Assembly: GCF_001294335.1 (NCBI RefSeq)
Contig: NZ_LGKG01000046.1
Coordinates: forward strand, 1 to 64,000
Origin: Streptomyces chattanoogensis
Lineage (GTDB): Bacteria > Actinomycetota > Actinomycetes > Streptomycetales > Streptomycetaceae
Length of the DNA: 64,000 nt
Reading direction: 5' to 3'
The notes below the pieces were generated by a model, which saw nothing but the letters and a program-made list of their open reading frames with translations, was not told where the DNA came from and did no database searches. Positions 58,899-64,000 of the stretch are shown here, in pieces (the stretch's first letter is position 1; each line of letters opens with the position of its first letter). The translations under genes were made by a program, and so were the position numbers.

Positions 58899-59564
58899 AT
58901 GACCGTCCGGATAGTGCTCGCCGACGACCAGCCGTTGGTGCGGTCCGGTCTGCGCGTGATCATGGCCGACCACCCCGACCTGGAGGTCGTCGGCGAAGCC
59001 GCCACCGGCGCCGAGGCGGTCCAACTGGTCAGGGACGTCTGCCCCGACGTCGTGGTGATGGACATCCGGATGCCCGGCATGGACGGGATCGAGGCCACTC
59101 GCCTGGTCACCGCCGGTCCGGCAGCGCCCCGCGTCCTCATCCTGACCACCTTCGACGAGGACGACCACGTCTACAGTGCGCTCCGGGCCGGCGCGAGCGG
59201 GTTCGTGGTCAAGGACATGGCACTGGACGACATCCTCGCGGCGATCCGCGTGGTCGCTGCCGGCGACGCACTCATCGCACCGGGTGTGACGCGCCGTCTG
59301 ATCGCGGACTTCGTCCGGCGCCCCGCGACCGCCGCCCCGGAACGCTCGCCACGGCCGGTCGAGGGCATCACCGAGCGGGAACGGGAAGTGCTGACCCTGG
59401 TCGGACGAGGCCGGTCGAACACCGAGATCGCCGAGGAGCTCTTCATCACCGTGGCCACCGCCAAGTCGCATCTGTCACGGCTGCTCACCAAGCTGGGCGC
59501 CCGGGACCGGGTCCAGCTCGTGATCACCGCCTATGAGATGGGGCTGGTCACGCCGCCTCGCTGA
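58899..59564 (+). CDS. NarL/LuxR-family response regulator, orphan
   Basis: A 221-residue regulator. The receiver has D9-D10, D55 in VVVMDIRMPGMDG, T in LILTTFDEDD and K in FVVKDMALDD. The LuxR HTH (about 150-212) reads GITEREREVLTLVGRGRSNT, then EIAEELFITVATAKSHLSRL. GGAG lies 4-5 bp before the ATG. No histidine kinase is adjacent, so the partner kinase has been lost or lies elsewhere. Its divergent neighbour, the monooxygenase, is a possible target. Confidence 0.9.
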   Translation: MTVRIVLADDQPLVRSGLRVIMADHPDLEVVGEAATGAEAVQLVRDVCPDVVVMDIRMPGMDGIEATRLVTAGPAAPRVLILTTFDEDDHVYSALRAGASGFVVKDMALDDILAAIRVVAAGDALIAPGVTRRLIADFVRRPATAAPERSPRPVEGITEREREVLTLVGRGRSNTEIAEELFITVATAKSHLSRLLTKLGARDRVQLVITAYEMGLVTPPR

Positions 59565-59849
59565 GCGTGTCCGATGGCCCATGGGGGAGTGGGGACGTCG
59601 TCCACGATGCCTGAGGCCGTACTGGACGCGCGGCGCCGACCGGGCCGTGGCCGGGCGGTGGCCACGGCGTCCGCGCCCGGCTTCCACCGGGCCGGGCATG
59701 ACGACGCCCGCCGGGGCTGTGGCAGCCCGGCGTGTAGCCCTGGGGATGCAGCCCAGGGACGTACCACCGCTCGCGATGACATCCCTCAGGTGGTTGGCCG
59801 GACCACCGTCGATTCCTAAAGGCTGTCCCGCAAAGCGGGGGACGTCACT

Positions 59850-60455
59850 TCAGCGCCCCAGCAGGCCCGCCCACCGATTCCGGTTGGCTGCTCCGCTTTG
59901 CCCCAGCAGCTGGGCCTGCTCGCTCTTGAGCTGGGCGAACCGGTCACGGATGTACTCCCTGAGCTCCCGTCCGGGGAAGGATATGAGTGAGAGGTGCTCC
60001 CCGTAGTTGCCTTGGGCCCAGCGCGCAGCCGTGATCTCGTAGCCCGAGACGTGGGCGCAGAGCTGGAGCAGGGCTTGGGGCATCTCCTCTTCGATGAGGA
60101 GGTCGGCCTTGGTGACCACCACGTCGCGCATGGCTTGAATGTTGGGGATGAAGACAGTGCTGGCCCAGGTGCGCCACTCCGCAAGTTCCTGCTCGGTGGG
60201 TGGTGTGTCGTGGCGGAAGGGGTCGCGGCCGTCGGGGCGGGCGTACTTGTCCGAGAAGGTGTTGTAGGTGCGGCTGTTGGCTTCCATCAGGGCGAACAGT
60301 GGCCCGTAGAAGTCACTCAGCTGCTGGTTGACGCGCGTGAGCCGGGCCTGTCTCTGTGCGAGGCGCAGCCCGTTCAGGTACGTCGCGAGGTAGCCGATGA
60401 ACGCCAGCCCGACGGTCACGATCACTGTAGCCATGAAAGGCGATGTTATGGGCAT
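59850..60455 (-). CDS. membrane-anchored hypothetical protein
   Basis: A 201-residue protein with one N-terminal span (FMATVIVTVGLAFIGYLATY) followed by a long cytoplasmic helical region (AQRQARLTRVNQQLSDFYGP, then LFALMEANSRTYNTFSDKYA). Similar single-span proteins are common in actinobacteria but have no known role. ATG 60434 is an alternative start. An upstream transposase remnant ends 3 bp before its start. Confidence 0.7.
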   Translation of the reverse strand: MPITSPFMATVIVTVGLAFIGYLATYLNGLRLAQRQARLTRVNQQLSDFYGPLFALMEANSRTYNTFSDKYARPDGRDPFRHDTPPTEQELAEWRTWASTVFIPNIQAMRDVVVTKADLLIEEEMPQALLQLCAHVSGYEITAARWAQGNYGEHLSLISFPGRELREYIRDRFAQLKSEQAQLLGQSGAANRNRWAGLLGR

Positions 60456-60457
60456 GC

Positions 60458-60901
60458 TCAGCAGCTGCTGAGGGCAAGGTTGTGGAGGCGGGCGATACCG
60501 AGCATGGCGTGGTGAACGCCGTCGCCTTTCAAGCGGCAGTCGCGGAGGATCTTCCAGCTCTTCATACGCGCGAAGACGTGCTCGACGCGAGCGCGGACTT
60601 TGCGGTGCGATGCGTTGTGTTGCTCCTTCCAAGCCGGCAACTCGATCTGGCCACGACCGCGACGGTGCGGGATGAGCAGGCCGGTTCCCCGGTAGCCGCC
60701 GTCAGCGATCACGGTGGTCTTGCCGACGGCGTCCTTCGCACCGGACAGCCCCCACGCCTTGCAGTCGTTGCGATTGCCGGGCACCGGCCGACCGACGGCG
60801 ACGACGAGCCGGGTATCGGCATCGATGACGACCTGGTGATTGGTGGAGTACCTGTAGTTCTTCGACTGCTCGGCAACCGTGTGATCGCGGGTGGGGACCA
60901 T
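60458..60901 (-). pseudogene. IS5-type (DDE_Tnp_4) transposase, C-terminal half
   Basis: The minus strand reads TRDHTVAEQSKNYRYSTNHQ, then VVIDADTRLVVAVGRPVPGN, RNDCKAWGLSGAKDAVGKTT, VIADGGYRGTGLLIPHRRGR and RARVEHVFARMKSWKILRDC. This carries the first Asp (D-A-D-T), second Asp (I-A-D-G-G-Y) and final Glu region (R-V-E-H) of the catalytic triad. The N-terminal third is missing; the break near 60900 abuts the secreted-hydrolase promoter region. Terminal repeats are not evident. Confidence 0.7.
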
Positions 60902-60964
60902 AGCGTTTGGGCATCGCGTCACGACGTGGTTGTCGCGACGCGGCCTCGACAGAGAGAGATGTCC

Positions 60965-62049
60965 ATGAGACGCAGATTCCTGACCGGTGCGGTCGCCGCC
61001 ACGGTCATGGTCGGCACCTTGTCCCCCTTGCTCACCGCGTCCGCCCACGCCGACCGGGCGCCGACGCCGACACCGCCGTCCCCGGTCGCACTGCGCCTGC
61101 CCGAGCCCGGCGGTGACCATCAGATAGGCATGACCACGGTGCACCTCACAGACCGGAACCGTGCAGACCCATGGGTGCCCGACGCACAGCGGGAACTGAT
61201 GGTCTCCCTCTGGTATCCGGCCGAGAATCCCTCCGCAACGCCTTCGCCGTACATGACCACCGCGGAGTCCACGACATACGTCGAGGCCGGCGGAATCCCC
61301 GTGCCGCCTGATGTGTTGAGCACCGTGGGCACCCACTCCACCCTCGACGCCGAGCCGGTGAAGACCCCCGCCAAACACCCCCTCGTCGTCCTTTCCCCAG
61401 GCTTCGGAATGCCGCGCGCCACACTCACCGGGCTCGCCGAGGAACTGGCCGGCCGCGGCTACGTCGTTGCGGGCATCGGCCACAACCACGAGGCCAACGG
61501 CATCACGTTTCCCGACGGGCACACCACCGGCTGCGCGATATGCAAGAACCCGGACTCTGCCAAGGTGGGGGACGTTCGCGCCGCGGACGTGTCCTTCGTC
61601 CTCGACGAGCTCACCGGAAAGTCACCGGCGTGGCGGTACGCGGAATGATCGACACCGACCGCGTCGCCATGGTCGGTCACTCGGCCGGCGGCTTCAGCAC
61701 GATCCCGGCCCTGCTGTCGGACGCACGCCTCAAGGCGGCGGTCAACATGGACGGCAACTTCCGCTATCCCCACCCCAAACCCCTGAATCGTCCGATGCTG
61801 ATGCTGGGCAAGCCCAGTCACGTACCCGGCGGTCCCGACCCGACGTGGGACGATACCTGGCGTGAACTGACCGGCTGGAAGCGCTGGTTGACCGTCGACA
61901 GCACGGAGCACACCTCCTTCACCGATGTGGCGCCGCTGGCCAAGCAACTCAACATCCCGCTCCAAGACCTCGACGGCGACCGCTGCGACGCCCTCACCCG
62001 CGCCTACGTCACCGCGTTCGTCGACAGACATCTGCGGCCGCAGAACTAA
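60965..62049 (+). pseudogene. secreted alpha/beta hydrolase (PAF-acetylhydrolase/lipase-like), frameshifted
   Basis: The first frame codes for a Sec signal peptide (MRRRFLTGAVAATVMVGTLS, cut near SAHA). It continues with a hydrolase N-half with KHPLVVLSPGFGMPRATLTG and GHNHEANGITFPDGHTTGC, to KSPAWRYAE and a stop at about 61648. The other half continues in another frame from MIDTDRVAMVGHSAGGFSTI (nucleophile S in G-H-S-A-G) to LQDLDGDRCDALTRAYVTAF and the stop at 62049. One base is missing near 61643. The restored product would be about 360 residues. Either a pseudogene or an assembly error. Confidence 0.75.
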
Positions 62050-62059
62050 GGTGTCTTTT

Positions 62060-62407
62060 ATGAACAGTTTGACGATGGTCGAATTTCCTACATCATCGGC
62101 TGCACAGTCGGCTCGGTTCCTCCAGGCGGTCTTCGGATGGGGCGCGACCTCGTACGGCCCCGAATACACGGACGTGGACTGCGGCAGCGGTGTCAGCCTC
62201 GGCTTTCAGCAGGACCGTTCCGAGGCCCCGGCCGCGCCGTTGGCCGTGATCGAGGTCGAGGACCTTGATGCGACACGGCGGGCCGTGATCGAGGCGGGCG
62301 GCACGGTCACGGTCGACGCGTTCGACTTTCCCGGCGGCCGGCGTTTCCACTTCCGTGAGCCGGGCGGGAACGAACTGGCCGCCTGGGTTCCGGTGAGCCA
62401 GGGGTAA
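62060..62407 (+). CDS. VOC-superfamily protein
   Basis: A 115-residue glyoxalase-fold protein: VEFPTSSAAQSARFLQAVFG, then WGATSYGPEYTDVDCGSGVS and LAVIEVEDLDATRRAVIEAG, ending FHFREPGGNELAAWVPVSQG. The pattern S-A-R-F-L-x-x-V-F-G-W and the E-P-x-G-N-E-L-A close are typical of the PhnB-like branch. It follows the broken hydrolase gene by 11 bp and may share its transcript. Confidence 0.85.
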   Translation: MNSLTMVEFPTSSAAQSARFLQAVFGWGATSYGPEYTDVDCGSGVSLGFQQDRSEAPAAPLAVIEVEDLDATRRAVIEAGGTVTVDAFDFPGGRRFHFREPGGNELAAWVPVSQG

Positions 62408-62467
62408 CGCCACGCTGTGGGCCGATCCGCACCACGGACGGATGAATCAGCCCGGCCGCGCGCAGTC

Positions 62468-62902
62468 CTAGAGGCTGCCGAAGTCGGGGAGGGTGATCGA
62501 GCCGTCCTCGGCGAGCGGGATCCCGGGGTTGTGCGCGATCTCCCAGGCGTGGCCGTCCGGATCGACGAAGGCACTGGAGTAGAAGCCAATGGCGTTGACG
62601 GCCGCGGGCTTGGTGATGGTGCCGCCGGCCCGCTCCACTGCCGCGAGTAGTGCATCAACCTCCGCCTCGGACCGGACGTTGTGTGCCAGGGCGATCCCGC
62701 CGAAGCCGACCGTCGGCCCGGGCTCCAGGCCGCAGTCCTCCGCCAGTTTGTCGCGACTCCACAGGACCAGTCCCAGGCCGCCCGCCTGGAAGAAGACGGT
62801 CTCCTCGACTTCTTGTCCCCGCCAGCCCAAGGCTTCGTAAAAGCCCTTGGCTCGAGCGAGATCGGAGACTCCTAGCGTGACGAGAGTGATGCGTTGTTCC
62901 AT
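62468..62902 (-). CDS. VOC-superfamily protein
   Basis: A 144-residue protein. It starts MEQRITLVTLGVSDLARAKG followed by FYEALGWRGQEVEETVFFQA, the family's V-x-D-L-x-x-A-x-x-F-Y motif. The second module is VRSEAEVDALLAAVERAGGT, then ITKPAAVNAIGFYSSAFVDP and DGHAWEIAHNPGI with the D-P-D-G-H-x-W-E metal region. ATG 62902 is preferred; the upstream extension is not conserved. Convergent with the previous VOC gene. Confidence 0.88.
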   Translation of the reverse strand: MEQRITLVTLGVSDLARAKGFYEALGWRGQEVEETVFFQAGGLGLVLWSRDKLAEDCGLEPGPTVGFGGIALAHNVRSEAEVDALLAAVERAGGTITKPAAVNAIGFYSSAFVDPDGHAWEIAHNPGIPLAEDGSITLPDFGSL

Positions 62903-63031
62903 GCGCTCACGGTACTTCGCCCATGTCGTGGCCAACCATGCCTCTCACAGCCACATTTCCAGCACGAGACAGGAGAGAGCTGGAACTCACCGGCCACCCC
63001 GTCGACGACCGCGCGGGTGCGGGCGTAGGGG

Positions 63032-63245
63032 CTATATCTCCTCATCCTTGACCTCCAGCGCTTCGCGCGCCAGGCCGATGAACGTGACGTAGGCTTCCCG
63101 GAAATCCCGGTAGGCGTCGGTGTTCGGGCCTGGGCCAGCGCTGCACGGAAGGCCGCCCGCCCGGTGAGATAGCTGGCTGCCAGCGCGGTCAGGCAGTGAG
63201 GATGCCGACCCACAGTCCACTGTTCGCCATGGTCCAGGAGTTTGT
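63032..63245 (-). pseudogene. degenerate protein remnant
   Basis: Minus-strand frame one reads LLDHGEQWTVGRHPHCLTAL, then AASYLTGRAAFRAALAQAR. Frame two continues NTDAYRDFREAYVTFIGLAR, then EALEVKDEEI and a stop at 63032. Together these look like the helical end of one protein split by a frameshift near 63128. I do not recognise the family. The rest of 62936-63442 holds nothing supportable. Confidence 0.35.
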
Positions 63246-63442
63246 CAGCCGGGGGCACCATGGAGCCAGCTCGCGAGACGTTCACTGATGAATGGATCTT
63301 CCCTTTCGGCGACTGGCAGCGGACCTCGCCGCGCGCTGTACAGCTTGTCGCGCTTGCTGCGCAGATCGCCGGTCGGGAATATCCCTGCCCACCTGGGACT
63401 TTGCAGTGACGTCCAACTGGATCAGCAGTCCTGGGGGTAGGA

Positions 63443-64000
63443 ATGAAGAACGAACGCGCGCTGGTCATCGGCGGTGGGGGAGTGGCTGGAATAGCCTGGG
63501 CGACGGGCGTGCTGGCCGGTCTCGCCGAGGCCGGGGTCGATGTCACCGCGGCGGACGCCCTGTTCGGCACCTCGGCGGGGTCGGCGGTGGCCGCACAGCT
63601 CACCAGCGGTGTAGGGCTGCCGGCGCTGTTCCAGGCACAGGTGAATGCTGCGCTGCAGAAGGAGGAGCTGACGCCACGGGACGGCGCGCTCGTCGAGGCC
63701 TTCGAGTTCGGCGAGAAGGTGTACGCCGAGGTCACCGACCCGGTGGAACGTCGGCGTCGGATGGGCGAGATGGCACTGGCCGCCGAGACCGTGACCGAGG
63801 CCGAGCGGCGGGCCGTCATCGAGGCCCGGCTGCCGTCCCACAGGTGGCCGGAGCGGAACCTGTCCGTGGTCGCCGTGGACGCCGTCACCGGTGGGACCCG
63901 GGTCTTCGACCGTACCTCCGGTGTCGGCCTGGTGGACGCCGTGACCGCGAGTTGCGCCATCCCCGGTGTCTGGCCTGCCGCGACGGTCGGCGACGCCCGC
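63443..64000 (+). CDS. patatin-like phospholipase, 5' part
   Basis: The frame runs off the window end after 186 codons. The start ATG 63443 follows GGGGGTAGG. The N-terminus ERALVIGGGGVAGIAWATGV contains the patatin oxyanion glycines, and FGTSAGSAVAAQL gives the nucleophile S44 in G-T-S-A-G. SCAIPGVWPAATVGD near the end approaches the part where the catalytic Asp (D-G-G) should follow outside the window. The family hydrolyses phospholipid or acyl esters, cytoplasmic or membrane-associated. Confidence 0.9.
   Translation, partial: MKNERALVIGGGGVAGIAWATGVLAGLAEAGVDVTAADALFGTSAGSAVAAQLTSGVGLPALFQAQVNAALQKEELTPRDGALVEAFEFGEKVYAEVTDPVERRRRMGEMALAAETVTEAERRAVIEARLPSHRWPERNLSVVAVDAVTGGTRVFDRTSGVGLVDAVTASCAIPGVWPAATVGDAR

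Overview
This is a 64 kb piece of very GC-rich DNA with strong third-position G/C bias, frequent GTG starts and ATGA/GTGA gene overlaps. Family content is typical of a Streptomyces or close relative: ECF sigma factors, NarL- and OmpR-type two-component systems, a LytR-CpsA-Psr protein, Xre/MmyB-type regulators, DUF4097, DUF4132 and DUF5959 proteins, EF-hand proteins, and a TAXI solute-binding lipoprotein. There is no housekeeping block, no rRNA or tRNA that I can see, and many fragments and frameshifted genes. It reads as accessory (chromosome-arm-like) territory. That placement is inference.

Layout. 0-7.3 kb: end of a DUF4097 protein, a class C beta-lactamase-like serine hydrolase, a two-EF-hand protein, small proteins, an epoxide-hydrolase-like protein with an altered nucleophile, an ECF sigma factor coupled to an SRPBCC protein, two gene remnants and a secreted lipase. 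7.4-7.6 kb: a perfect palindrome followed by seven 14-bp tandem repeats. 8.4-11.7 kb: a small secreted protein, an ABC ATPase and an FtsX-like permease, resembling a bacteriocin/export-immunity unit. 12-16 kb: a protein with a possible caspase-like plus TPR architecture, IS5-type transposase debris, and a DUF2975/Xre pair with paired palindromic operators. 16-24.5 kb: MarR-GNAT fusion with an operator over its start codon, membrane protein plus NarL-type two-component system, Fsr-like MFS exporter divergent from a GntR regulator, Xre-cupin regulator divergent from azlCD.

24.5-34.6 kb: flavin-binding protein, DUF899 protein, DHA2 exporter, an ECF-sigma operon whose sigma frame carries an internal TGA, a quinone-reductase remnant and a 1038-residue DUF4132-like protein. 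34.7-36.7 kb: a copper-handling operon (DUF6153-like, TauE-cupredoxin, HMA protein). 36.8-43.4 kb: methyltransferase, PepSY and DUF1877 remnants, TetR/VOC, a P-loop kinase, a lipoprotein, a frameshifted Rv2629-like protein, VOC and an orphan HicB. 44-47 kb: an LCP protein flanked by two paralogous membrane proteins. 47-50.7 kb: Xre/MmyB regulator divergent from an MFS exporter.

51-53.3 kb: a tightly coupled four-gene operon of a four-EF-hand protein, a JAMM-like protein, an SgcJ/EcaC-type protein and a VOC protein. I do not recognise this as a described system. 53.6-58.2 kb: TAXI lipoprotein, OmpR-type two-component system and MHS transporter, probably an organic-acid sensing and uptake locus. 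58.5-64 kb: quinol monooxygenase and orphan response regulator, membrane protein, transposase remnant, frameshifted secreted hydrolase, two VOC proteins and the start of a patatin-like phospholipase cut by the window end.

At least five otherwise well-conserved genes carry what look like single-base frameshifts and one carries an in-frame stop. This is either real decay of accessory genes or indel errors in the assembly.
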